A DNA stretch of 64,000 nt from Rhynchonema sp. JSB1_4 (taxonomy: Eukaryota; Nematoda; Chromadorea; Monhysterida; Xyalidae): positions 1 to 64,000 of the forward strand of contig JASAMV010008948.1 of the NCBI GenBank assembly GCA_030248065.1, read 5' to 3'. The notes beneath the pieces are model-generated. The model ran no database searches. It saw only the letters and a list, made by a program, of their open reading frames with translations, and was not told where the DNA came from. The position numbers and the translations under genes are program-made. Of this stretch, positions 44,011-53,678 are shown in pieces; the stretch's first letter is position 1, and each line of letters opens with the position of its first letter.

Positions 44011-44817
44011 CAGTGTAGTTCCTGGGGGGAGGGGGGTCTATACTTGCGGGCCGGAAAAAAAACCGTTTTTTTTCCGGAAAAAAAACCGAAAAAAAACCGT
44101 TTTTTTCCCGAGGCCCGGAAAAATACGTTTTTATTTTTCCGGAAATTTTTCCAAGTGGCAACTTTTGGAAAAAAACCGTTTTTTTTCCAAAAATTTCCGA
44201 AATAAAGGTTGCGAAAGGATGTTGTCAAAACCAATGTAAATCGGTGCTAAACAGTTCAAAATGAGCACTTTTTAATCTCCAGGTGCATTTTTAGCCTGTT
44301 TCAGGCCATTTCCAGACAAAATTTTCTCCAAAATAGGCGTTTTTGGACCATGGGTATCCTTAAGTACTGGAAAAATATTTGGAAAAAAAACGGTTTTTTT
44401 TCCGGAAAAAAACGGTTTTTTTTCCAAAAATATATTTTGCGGAAAAATACGCAAGTATAGGGGGGTCCCCCTCGGGTACGTCTGTTCCCCCTCCATGGTA
44501 CGCCTGCCCCACTGTTCCCCCTCCGGGTACGTCTGCTCCCCCAATTTTTGCCTAAAATGGGCAAATTTAGGCCTAAAATAGGCATTTTTAGGCATAAAAT
44601 GAGTGATTTTTAAGTCAATGTTGTCAAAAATCGCCAAAATACCCTTTTTATGCGGAATTTTTTCCAAAAAGGGGCAAAAATGGGTAAAATATTCTACCTC
44701 AAAACTGTCTTTTCTTCAAATTTGGGTCCTCCCCCTTCCCCCCAGGTGGGTACGTCTGTTCCCCCTCCGAAAAAAGGGGGTACCGCCTGTTCCCCCTCCG
44801 GACCAGGAACTACACTG
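44011..44817 (+). mobile_element. Family B element, word TACGTCTGTTCCCCC
   Basis: Termini CAGTGTAGTTCCTGG and CCAGGAACTACACTG, perfect 8-bp target duplication CCCCCAGG on both sides. Near the left end and the right end, words read GGGTACGTCTGTTCCCCC with small variants (five in all). The body (TTTTTGCCTAAAATGGGC, TTTTTAGGCATAAAATG, AAAATACCCTTTTTATG) is shared with the copies at 50-52 kb. It contains a secondary block of CCGGAAAAAAAACCG words at 44040-44460, possibly a further insertion. Confidence 0.85.
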
Positions 44818-46100
44818 CCCCCAGGCCATCGGCTCTTCTGGTGCAGTAGGTATCCCCCTCGCCTGGTACAGTAGGTATCCCCCCCCCGATGTTTGACATG
44901 GTACAGTACAACCAGTGTTGGAGGTGGGGGGGTTGGGGGGGGGGGGTAGCCCCCCCCAGCACAGTAGGTATCCCCCTCGCCTGGTACAGTAGGTATCACC
45001 CCGATGTTTGGCATGGTACAGTAGGTATTCCCCCCCCCCCCCCCCCGATTTTGCCCCAAAGGTGCCAATTTTTGACCAAGATGGCCAAAATTAGTGTAAA
45101 ATCAATGGTTTTTTACCTCAAATTACCCAAAATTCGCATACTACGTTTTCACACGATTCCACACATAATAAACACATCAAAAATTTCCACCCAAAAACCT
45201 AACCCCCCAACCCCCCCCCAGGCCATCGACTCTGGTACAGTAGGTATCCTCCCCTCTCCGAGCGCGGTACAGTAGGTATCCCCCCTCCAGAGTACCTCCA
45301 ACACTGAGTGCAACAGTAGGTATTCCTCCCCCCCCCCCCGATTTTCACCCCGGTACAGTAGGTATCCCGCCGATTTTGCCCCAAAAGTGCCAATTTTTTT
45401 ACCAAAGTGGCCAAAATTAGTGTAAAATCAGTGGTTTTTACCTCAAATTACCCAAAATTCGCGCGCTACGCGCGCAAATACCACGTTTTCGCACGATTCC
45501 ACACATAATAAACACATTAAAAAAATTTCACCCAAAAACCTAACCTCCCCAACCCCCTCGGTACATCAGGGTAGTACTTGGGGGGGGGGGGGGGCGGGGG
45601 GGGGGGTCCCCCCCAAATTCATCTATCTATCGTCAACACTTTTTGATTTCATCTATCTATCGTCAACACTTATGGGCAAATCTATCTATCGTCAACAAAT
45701 TCTGGGAACAATCTATCTATCGTCAACACATTTCGACCCCAAAATGGGTATTTTTGCCTCAAAATCGGTATTTTTTGTCCCAAATAGGCAAAAAATCGCG
45801 CGCTACGCGCGGATTTAGTACATCTAAGTACATTTTCATTAATATTTACACATTATTACCTACTTAGTGCACTATACTATACCTTGATTTTTGGCGACCC
45901 CCCCCCCACCATCTATCTATCGTCAACAAGTTTGGGTCGACCCCCCCCCAGATTTCGGACTTGGGTCATCTATCTATCGTCAACACATTTCGGGTCCTAA
46001 TCTATCTATCGTCAACACCCTGACCAAGTACTACACTGAGGTACATAACCCCCCCAGGCCATCGGCTCTGGTACAGTAGGTATAGGTATCCCCCCTCTCC
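44818..46100. repeat. Blocks of GTACAGTAGGTATCCCCC words
   Basis: 44840-45060, 45230-45370 and 46060-46120 carry repeated GGTACAGTAGGTATCC with C-runs, beside GGCCATCG(G/A)CTC and shared text (TTTGCCCCAAA, ATGGCCAAAATTAGTGTAAA). The pattern resumes at 46640-46760. It looks like one or more word-bearing elements of another family, cut by the insertion at 45567-46038. Ends not resolved. Confidence 0.55.
45567..46038 (+). mobile_element. Family C element, word ATCTATCTATCGTCAACA
   Basis: Termini CAGGGTAGTACTTGG and CCAAGTACTACACTG; flanks GGTACAT on both sides (7 of 8 target-duplication bases match). Seven words of ATCTATCTATCGTCAACA sit near the two ends. The reverse-oriented second copy is 50484-50939. 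Confidence 0.85.
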
Positions 46101-46500
46101 GAGCCCGGTACAGTAGGCAGAGTTCGGTAGGAAACAAAAGGAAAAAAATTTTTGTTTTTTTTCTTTCTTTTCCTCGAAAAAAATGGTACCCAAAGAAAAG
46201 GAAAAAAATATAGGAAAAAAATGAAGGAATAGGAAAAAACGTTATTATTTTAGGAAAAAACGAAAAATCGAAAGGAAAAAACGTCTGTCCAGCAAAAAAA
46301 TGAAATTTCCGAAAATGGTGAAATTGAGACGATTGAGAGTTGAGTAGTTCGTTTTCCATTCCATTTCATTTGTCATCAGTGTCTTTTTCTTGTGTGTGAA
46401 GTTTTGTCTCTTGTTTTGGGTGGGGCGATATCTTGCTGCAAGCAAGTGCATTAAAAACGATAAAATTTATTTTATCGTTTAGCTCAGTCTGGAGAACATG

Positions 46501-46590
46501 CAGTGTAGTTCCTGGTCCGGAGGGGGAACAGGCGGTACCCCCCTTTTTTCGGAGGGGGAACAGACGTACCCACCTGGGGGGGGGAAGGGG
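46501..46590 (-). mobile_element. Family B terminus, word TACGTCTGTTCCCCC
   Basis: CAGTGTAGTTCCTGGTCCGG followed by GGGGGAACAGGCGGTACC and GGGGGAACAGACGTACC, i.e. the same word set as the 44011 copy on the opposite strand. It then runs into a different element's GTACAGTAGG words, so the rest is missing or replaced. Confidence 0.65.
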
Positions 46591-46869
46591 GGGCAGTGTT
46601 GGTGGTGGGGGGGGGGGGGTTGGGGGGGGGTAGCCCCCCCCCAGTACAGTAGGTATCCCCCCTCGCCTGGTACAGTAGGTATCCCCCCCGATGTTTGGCA
46701 TGGTACAGTAGGTATCCCCCCCCGATTTTCACCCCGGTACAGTAGGTATCCCCCCCGATTTTGCCCCAAAAGTGCCAATTTTTGACCAAAATGGCCAAAA
46801 TTAGTGTAAAATCAGTGGTTTTTGCCTCAAATTACCCAAAATTCGCGCGCTACGCGCGCAAATACTACG

Positions 46870-47245
46870 TTTTCACATCTCAGTGCCCCGCCCGGCCCGA
46901 CCTCTCACACTCAGGCCGGGGTGCCCGGCCCGGCCCGGAGGACCGAATTTTTGGCTCAGATTTTATTTAACCCAATTTTTGTCATAATTTTTGCGATTTT
47001 TTGAACCTATTTTTTGGTAAATTCATTGTTTTCCATGAAAAAGTCGTCAGATAGACAACACTGATCACTTACTTGCCGAATCCGTTAGAAATTTTAGTAT
47101 TGTTGACAAAAAAATCCCTACTTTTTCAGTAAAATACCTAATTCACTTCAGAAGCTTCGGGCCGGGCGACCCTCAAAATCTCTGGCCCGCCCGGCCCGGC
47201 CCGAGCCAAAAGCACAAAATCGCGGCCCGGCCCGGCCCGACCGCG
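46870..47245. repeat. GGCCCGGCCC-word element
   Basis: Clusters of CCCGGCCCGGCCC-like words at 46888-46945 and 47158-47245 flank an AT-rich core. Same layout as other word elements, but the termini were not resolved. A minus-strand open frame at 47593-47291 next to it is not supported as a gene. Confidence 0.5.
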
Positions 47246-47580
47246 ATTGCGACTTCTACTCTGCATCTGCACTCATCAGTCAACTAGTCATCACGGATGC
47301 ACAGCACAGATTACATTTTCTTTGGAGAAACGCGAAGCGAACGCGTGTAACAAATTACAGTAACCATAAGCAACAACCATTCCAAGCGCAGGCGCACGTT
47401 CGTCGCGCACAGTTGTGGTCGTGTGTGGTGTCATCGGTTCAATGGATGGACCGTGACAACAACACCAGCCATTTTCTTGCACCAACTGATTGACTCTAAG
47501 CCTAGCTGCCCTTTGACTTCGAGCCGTATATGCATCATGTGGGTGCCCGTCCGAAACAATCTCTGTCTGGTGCTTGGTAG

Positions 47581-48118
47581 ATGGAAGACTCATTACTAAT
47601 GTGATCAGTTCATACTGCAGAAGCCCTGGAGGGAAGACTCATTGTGGAATTGAAAATAAAGCGGATTAAACGGAATCCCTGTAATAAGCTTTCCCCCCAG
47701 GGCCATTTCCCAGGAAGACTTATTATGATGGATGTTGTACATGTGCGTTCACATGTATTTAGCCAAGACTCAAGCCTAAACATGTGCGTAAATGTGAGTG
47801 TAAGCCTAATTATATAGCGATAAATCTTGCGAACCTTATTAGTCGAATGAAAGCGAATGAAGTCGCGCCCACTGAATAAAGAAACAGAATGAAATTCAAA
47901 GCATTACCACATAGAGCTCCAAATTCAGTAATCCTAATCCGAAGATCAACCCCAATAAAGCCCAATCCTTGGTTCAGGACCGAGTTCCAGATTTAGTCCG
48001 TTACATTCGTTTTATTTTGAAAAATAATGAGTCTTCCCTCCAGCACGAAAAAATCCGTTTAGTCCGGTTAATCCGTTTAATCCGTTTTATTTATAGTGAG
48101 CCTTCCCGGCACGGTGTA
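47581..48118 (-). mobile_element. Family X element, word GGAAGACTCATTA
   Basis: Read from the right: CGTGCCGGGAAGGCTCACTA, AAACGGATTAAACGGATT, then TCCTGAACCAAGG, and a left end TAGTAATGAGTCTTCCA. Words: GGAAGACTCATTA, GGAAGACTCATTG, GGAAGACTTATTA, and complements TAATGAGTCTTCC and TAGTGAGCCTTCC. Sister copy at 49300-49733. Confidence 0.7.
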
Positions 48119-48227
48119 TTATACATGTTCATCGGTTCCCGATACCGCTTCCGACACCCTGTGAAAGACCACTGAATTGTGATCTGGGATCCGCTGCTCC
48201 CAGAGACGAAGCCATGATGCCCAGGTT

Positions 48228-48480
48228 GTGTTATCACCTCATTACGGCACCCGCCTTTTTAACTCCACGGCACATAAGGCCCCATTCTGTATGAACGTAA
48301 TACCGAGTCATGGAGAACTGGAGGCCCAATTCACAGAAGCCGACAAAAATAATATTGTTGATAACGGTGAGCGCATGTACATTCCAAAATCCTTTGTGAA
48401 CGAAAATGCTTTCGACTCAGGCCCAAACGGGGCCTTTGCGTGCAAATCTAGACCTTCTATAGCTCAGTGGTAGAGCAGCG
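48228..48480 (+). other. Possible exon
   Basis: A frame with APFCMNVIPSHGELEAQFTE followed by ADKNNIVDN and a consensus-like donor G|GTGAGCG at about 48366. Codon content looks protein-like, but no partner exons or family were recognised. Confidence 0.25.
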
Positions 48481-48530
48481 GCCTCGGGCGGAGGACCTAG
48501 CTTCGAATCCCAGTCGAAGAAAGCATTTTT
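48454..48530 (+). repeat. tRNA-like sequence, degenerate
   Basis: CTTCTATAGCTCAGTGGTAG has the usual acceptor/D-arm arrangement, with GCTC..GAGC D stem and TTCGAATCC in the T loop. The acceptor arm pairs at about six of seven positions with the 3' end. The anticodon loop lacks the usual T33 and the T stem is mismatched, so a pseudogene or SINE is more likely than an active tRNA. Confidence 0.4.
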
Positions 48531-48544
48531 TGTTCGCATTATTG

Positions 48545-48812
48545 TAAAGGCAAACCAGCCGTGCTTTGCAGACCTAGACCATACCGTCTCACCCTGAATT
48601 CTTACACACTTAAAATGTTTCGGGTTAGTGTAGCCACGTCTCGCGCGGTTAGCCGATAAACAGCACTCACAAACGCACCCTAAATGCCTTGGCTCTTTCG
48701 CACGCAAGTCACGCGCGACGTGGCTCCAGTAACCCGAAACATTTTAGGTGTGTAAGAATTCAGGTTGATACGGTATGGTCTAGGTCTGCAAAGCACGGCT
48801 GGTTTGCCTTTA
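48545..48812. mobile_element. MITE-2 (268 bp) with about 85-bp inverted repeats
   Basis: TAAAGGCAAACCAGCCGTGC at the left and its complement at the right. The repeats continue through TTGCAGACCTAGACCATACC, GAATTCTTACACAC and AAAATGTTTCGGGTTA. The short core is non-coding. The outermost TAAAGGCAAAC is shared with MITE-1. Confidence 0.9.
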
Positions 48813-49039
48813 TACAACATCGCCTGCTGTCACAAAGCGTCGATCACTGGCGGGTTTCGGCTCCTGCCGTCTGACCCTTGGTTTGCGCCCGGAGCCATAG
48901 TCAGGGACGAAGTGCACAAATCTGCAGACCTCTAAACCCCGTCCCATACGACTTGTAGGTCGAGTGAAACGTGTCTTAAAATATGTGTAGTATTTCCTTT
49001 TTATGCAAGGCAAAGGAAACAAACGACCCCATTTTATAA

Positions 49040-49862
49040 CTGAACTCCACTTTGGGGTCGAGATTTCAGAAAACTAATGAAAGAGATTAAGAATGTGTCC
49101 TTGTTAATCCAAGCACGACACTCAGCAGCAAACATAGTGAAATGTTTCATTGACATGCTGGCAGCGCACACGTTGAAAGCTCACAGCGAGCATGTGAAAC
49201 ATTGTTGCTGTTAGATTCCACAGGCCAACCTTGACACGTTTTTGCCAGCTATGTGATTGAGTGGATTTGTAATCTCGACCTCAACTAGAAGTTCAGTTCG
49301 TGCCGGGAAGACTGATTATAAATAAAACGGATTAAACGGATTTTCCGGATTAAACGGATTTTTGCGTGCTGGGGGGAAGACTGATTATGGATTGGAAAAT
49401 AAAACGGATTAAACGGAATCCAGCTGTAACTTAGTCCTGAACCAAGGCTTGGGCTTAGGCTTCAGCTCAGGCTTAGGCTTAGGCTTAGGCTCGCGTTTGC
49501 GCACATATTTAGGCTTGGGCCTTGGCTCAGGCTTAAACTTAGGCTTGGGCTTAGGCTGAATACATGCATGGCATGCATAGCACTCGTAATCAGTCTTTCC
49601 GGGAAACGGCCCTGGGGGGAAGGCTGATTATGCGGATTCCGTTTAATCCGTTTTATTTTCAAATCCATAATCAGTCTTCCCCCCAGAGCCTCTGCAGGGT
49701 GCACTGATTACAATAGTAATCAGTCTTCCATCAACCGTTCAGTTAGAACACGGGGCGGCAGGCGCTTTGCTGCTGAGTGTCGTGCTTGGATCAACAAGGA
49801 CACATTCTTCATCTCTTTCATTAGTTTTCTGAAATCTCGACCCCAAACTGAAGTTCCACCTT
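49040..49862. mobile_element. Inverted-repeat element Y containing a family X copy
   Basis: CTGAACTCCACTTTGGGGTC at the left and its near-complement at the right. Arms of about 95 bp include GATTTCAGAAAACTAATGAA and CAAGCACGACACTCAGCAGC and their complements. Between the arms lies 49300-49733. Confidence 0.75.
49300..49733 (+). mobile_element. Family X element, word GGAAGACTGATTA
   Basis: CGTGCCGGGAAGACTGATTA at the left, TAATCAGTCTTCCA at the right; AAACGGATTAAACGGATT and TCCTGAACCAAGG as in the 47581 copy. Six words read GACTGATTA, GGCTGATTA or complements; none reads GACTCATTA. Confidence 0.75.
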
Positions 49863-50181
49863 GTCCCACTAAGGGTACAATGATTTCCCCGACAAAGATA
49901 CACTAGCACCACAGCAGTACATTACCGTATTATCGGAAATAGAACCCTCCCATTAATTGAACCCCACCCAAATGGCTCGAAATCAAAAATATCAAAAATA
50001 GAACCCCCATTAATTGACCCCAACGGCCCAACCTTCACCGTACCACAGATTTTGTGGTATGGTAAGGCTGTGTTGTTGTGTCAAACGTTGTTTAAGCTTG
50101 CGTTTTCAGCAGAACACGGCTTTTTAAGCATAATTAACGCCGTTAAAGGTAGAAAATACCATAAACAGGCCATTTTTAGGG

Positions 50182-51033
50182 CAGTGTAGTTCCTGGGGGG
50201 GAGGGGGGTCCCCCCCCTAAGGTACACTAACCGCCGCGACCAAGGTACACTAGTACACTAACCGCCGCGCCAGGTACACTAACCGCCTCAATTTTTGCCT
50301 AAAATCGGCATTTTTAGGCCTAAAATGGGCATTTTTAGGCCTAAAATGGGTGATTTTCAGGTCAATGATGTCAAAAGTCGCCAAAATACCCTTTTTATGG
50401 AGATTTTTTTCCAAAAAGGGGCAAAAATCGGTCAAATTTTCTACCTCAAAAAGTGACTTTTTCCTGAATTTGGGTCTTCCCCCCAGTGTAGTACTTGGTC
50501 AGGGTGTTGACGATAGATAGATTGGGACCCGAAATGTGTTGACGATAGATAGATGACCCAAGTCCGAAATCTGGGGGGGGGTCGACCCAAACTTGTTGAC
50601 GATAGATAGATGGTGGGGGGGGGTCGCCAAAAATCAAGGTATAGTATAGTGCACTAAGTAGGTAATAATGTGTAAATATTAATGAAAATGTATACAGATG
50701 TACTAAATGCGCGCGCAGCGCGCGATTTTTGCCTATTTGTGGTGAAAAATACCGATTTTGAGCCATTTTGAGGCAAAAATGTCAATTTTGGGTTCGAAAT
50801 GTGTTGACGATAGATAGATTGTTTCCAAAATTTGTTGACGATAGATAGATTTGCCCCATATGTGTTGACGATAGATAGATGAAATCAAAAAGTGTTGACG
50901 ATAGATAGATGAATTTGCCCCCCCCCAAGTACTACCCTGCTTCCCCCCTTCCCCCCCAGGGAGGTACACTAACCGCCGCACGGAAAAAAGGGGTAGGTAC
51001 ACTAACCGCCGCGCCGGACCAGGAACTACACTG
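50182..51033 (+). mobile_element. Family B element B1, word TACACTAACCGCCGC
   Basis: CAGTGTAGTTCCTGG and CCAGGAACTACACTG ends. Target duplication TTTTAGGG at 50174-50181 and 51034-51041. The word GGTACACTAACCGCC(GC) occurs three times near the left end and twice near the right. The body (TTTTTGCCTAAAATCGGC, GGCCTAAAATGGGTGATTTT, AAAGTCGCCAAAATACCC) is common to the family. Interrupted by family C at 50484-50939. Confidence 0.9.
50484..50939 (-). mobile_element. Family C element, nested in B1
   Basis: CAGTGTAGTACTTGG and CCAAGTACTACCCTG ends with perfect 8-bp duplication CTTCCCCC (50476-50483 and 50940-50947). Carries TGTTGACGATAGATAGAT words, the complement of those in 45567-46038. Confidence 0.9.
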
Positions 51034-51042
51034 TTTTAGGGG

Positions 51043-51418
51043 CAGTGTGGTTCCTGGGGGGGGCCCTAAGGTACACTAATTTCCCCGACCAAGGTACACT
51101 AGTACACTAATTTCCCCTCCGGGTACACTAATTTCCCCAATTTTTGCCTAAAATGGCCATTTTTAGGCCTAAAATGGGCATTTTTAGGCCTAAAGTGTGT
51201 GATTTTCAAGTCAATGTGCTCAAAAGTCGCCAAAATACCCTTTTTATGAAGAATTTTTTCCAAAAAGGGGTAAAAATAGGTCAAATTTTCCACCTCAAAA
51301 AGTGACTTTTTCCTGATTTTGGGTCTTCCCCCCTTCCCCCCCAGGGAGGTACACTAATTTCCCCTCCGAAAAAGTAGGGAGGTACACTAATTTCCCCGCC
51401 GGACCAGGAACTACACTG
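51043..51418 (+). mobile_element. Family B element B2, word TACACTAATTTCCCC
   Basis: Same ends (first end CAGTGTGGTTCCTGG) and body as B1, with duplication TTTAGGGG at 51035-51042 and 51419-51426. In all five word positions TACACTA is followed by ATTTCCCC instead of ACCGCCGC. It is 376 bp and lacks further insertions, so it shows the basic family B structure. Confidence 0.92.
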
Positions 51419-51875
51419 TTTAGGGGTAGGGTTAGAGAGATGTCGGGTGTCGGCTGTCGGGTGTCGGGTGCCAAAAAAGTGTAGGTGTCGGGTGTCGGGT
51501 GTCGGGTACCCCCAGATGTCGGGTGTCGGATTTTTTCGGACCCGACACCCGACCAGTGTAGTTCCTGGGGGGGGAGGGGGTCCCCCCTCGGGTACGCTAT
51601 CTCCCCCTCGGGTGGTACACTATCCCCCTATCTCCCCCTCCGGGTACACTATCTCCCCCAATTTTTGCCTAAAATGGCCATTTTTAGGCCTAAAATGGGC
51701 ATTTTTAGGCCTAAAATGTGTGATTTTCAGGTCAATGTTCTCAAAAGTCGCCAAAATACCCTTTTTATGAAGAATTTTTTCCAAAAAGGGGCAAAAATAG
51801 GTCAAATTTTCTACCTCAAAAAGTGACTTTTTCCCGAATTTGGGTCTTCCCCCCCCTTCCCCCCCTCGGGGGTAC

Positions 51876-52789
51876 CATAGTTTTTTTAGACACTTTTTAG
51901 GTGCAATTTGCACCTAAAAAATCAGAATTGCACCTAAAAATTCAGGGTTAGGTGCAAGGTTGCACCTAAAATTTTGGGCCCTTATTTGCTTAATTTAGCA
52001 TTTATACAGCATCTTTTAAGGTTGGAAAGCTTAGAAACAAAAAAATGCGCTGCGCGGCTTTTCATTCCTTCCAATAAATTCCATCGAAGCATTTGGTCGA
52101 CATCGACAAAAAATATTGATCTGATTGATTGATTTCGTACACAGTTAGTACCTGGTGTGCTGGTGATAAGATTCAAAACAAATACATGCTGTACTAGGAT
52201 CAGTGTAGTTCCTGGTCCGGCGAGGCGGTTAGTGAACCTACCCACTTTGTCGGTGCGGCGGTTAGTGTACCTCCCTGTGGGGGGAAGGAAGGGGGGAAGA
52301 CCAATTAGTGTACCTGGTGCGGCGGTTAGTGTACCTTAGGAGGGGACCCCCCTCCCCCAGGAACTACACTGACTAGAACTAGAGCAGAGCATGACAACAG
52401 TATTAGATACCCACACAAAGTAAATGAACAGCGAAAGTAATTGATTCGTACGTGACCCCCAAATGTGGATATGGCGACATGAAAATTTTACTGTTTCGTT
52501 TTCTTCTCAATCGGTTCTCAATAATGAAACTAATACAAAATGTGCTACAAAATGTTGAACTTTACCTGAAAAGTTTGCTTTTGCTAAAGGAAAGGGCATT
52601 CATTGCTTTACAACTTTATTGAACTTCTAAAAGCACGCAAATAGCATTGAACACACAACCTGGCAAAAAAAGCCTAAAATTGGCGTTTTTTGTCCAAAAT
52701 AGGGGTTGCACCTACTTTGGACAGCTTGCACCTAAAAATTGGGGGGTTGCACCTAAGTTGCACCTGGTGAATTTTGAAAAAAAACCCTG
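51876..52789. mobile_element. Family E element E1, word TTGCACCTAAAA
   Basis: CATAGTTTTTTTAG at the left and TTTTGAAAAAAAACCCTG at the right, with perfect duplication GGGGGTAC (51868-51875 and 52790-52797). Words TTAGGTGCAA / TTGCACCTAA, in both orientations, cluster at 51898-51975 and 52705-52770. Contains B4. Confidence 0.88.
52201..52371 (-). mobile_element. Family B element B4, word TACACTAACCGCCGC (innermost)
   Basis: 171-bp miniature with CAGTGTAGTTCCTGG and CCAGGAACTACACTG ends and flanks ACTAGGAT and ACTAGAAC (imperfect 8-bp duplication). Words read GCGGCGGTTAGTGTACC, the B1 set on the other strand. The body is largely deleted. Confidence 0.85.
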
Positions 52790-53409
52790 GGGGGTACACT
52801 ATCTCCCCCTCCGAAAAAAACGGAGGGTCCGCTATCTCCCCCTCCGGACCAGGAACTACACTGCACCCGACAGCCGACACCCGACACTTACGGTTCAAAA
52901 CATCAGTATTGCTGAGAGAAGAATTTTGAGAGAAAATTTTCTTCGAACCGAATGTTTCCGAAGACGTAGAATGTGACATTTTGGTGTTTATTTCGTGTGA
53001 AAGTACTTGAATTCAGTAACTTGAGCCAAAAAATTGCACTCATGATGCAAATGAGCAAAAATTTGCCTGTTTTTGGTCCAAAAACAGGTGTCGGGTGTCG
53101 GGTTTTTTTCAAAAACTAGATGTCGGGTGTCGGGTTTTTTTTGCAACTGTCGGGTGTCGGGTGTCGGCTTTTTTTCGGAGATGTCGGGTGTCGGGTACTT
53201 CCAGATGTCGTCGGGTGTCGGGTACCCCGCCCCCGACCTCTAACCCTATTTAGGGGCATTATTAAAAGTGATTTTTTTCGTCGGCGGGGGGCCAAATGAA
53301 TAATATAACCCCCCATCGCCCAATAATTGACCCCCATAAATTGAACCCCCCAAAATAACCCCTGTAAAAAAATAGACCCCCCGGGACCTATTTCCGACAA
53401 TACGGTAAT

Positions 53410-53617
53410 AGGCCCAAAATACCCCTTTCTATGCTGACTTTTTTCCAAAAAGGGGGCCAAACTAGGTCAAATTTTCCACTTCAAACAGTGACTTTTTCCT
53501 GAATTTGGGCCTTCACCCCCTTCCCCCAGCCCAGGGGGTGGGTACACTAATTGACTAATTTCCCCTCCAAAAGAAGGGAGGCACACTAATTTCCTCGCCG
53601 GACCAGGAACAACACTG
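53410..53617 (+). mobile_element. Family B right end, word TACACTAATTTCCCC
   Basis: Shared body (AAAATACCCCTTTCTATG, AAAGTGACTTTTTCCTG-like text) then GGGTACACTAATTG, ACTAATTTCCCC and CACACTAATTTCCTC, ending GGACCAGGAACAACACTG. The left end is missing or overlaps element A. Confidence 0.6.
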
Positions 53618-53678
53618 GAAGGAAGGCAAGTCACATCCGATCCGATCACCAAGTTTGATATCGCTCCATGTGTTTCAG

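Larger units (their letters stand above)
51554..52863 (+). mobile_element. Family B element B3, word TACACTATCTCCCCC
   Basis: Standard B ends with perfect duplication CACCCGAC (51546-51553 and 52864-52871), which lies inside a family D word. Words read GGGTACACTATCTCCCCC near the left end and again near the right (52793-52845). Body as in B1 and B2. Interrupted by E1. Confidence 0.9.
51427..53248. mobile_element. Family D element, word TGTCGGGTGTCGGG
   Basis: TAGGGTTAGAG and CTCTAACCCTA ends, flanked by TTTAGGGG on both sides (51419-51426 and 53249-53256). GTCGGGTGTCGGGT words fill 51438-51550 and 53085-53220. The unique body (GAGAAGAATTTTGAGAGAAA, TTTCCGAAGACG) recurs in the 54547 copy. Interrupted by B3. 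Confidence 0.85.
49923..53407. mobile_element. Outer element A hosting the nested block
   Basis: TACCGTATTATCGGAAATAG at the left and CTATTTCCGACAATACGGTA at the right, with TTGAACCCC / ATTGACCCC words just inside both ends (49950-50030 and 53320-53380). The interior is occupied by at least six later insertions (families B, C, D and E). Its own target duplication was not identified. Confidence 0.65.

Noticed and set aside
47291..47593. 100-codon minus-strand frame as an exon
   Set aside because: No convincing splice sites or recognised motif. It adjoins the GGCCCGG repeat.
51427..53248. TAGGGTTAGAG and CTCTAACCCTA as interstitial telomere sequence
   Set aside because: Only a single inverted copy at each end of a transposable element with a target duplication; no TTAGGG tandem array.
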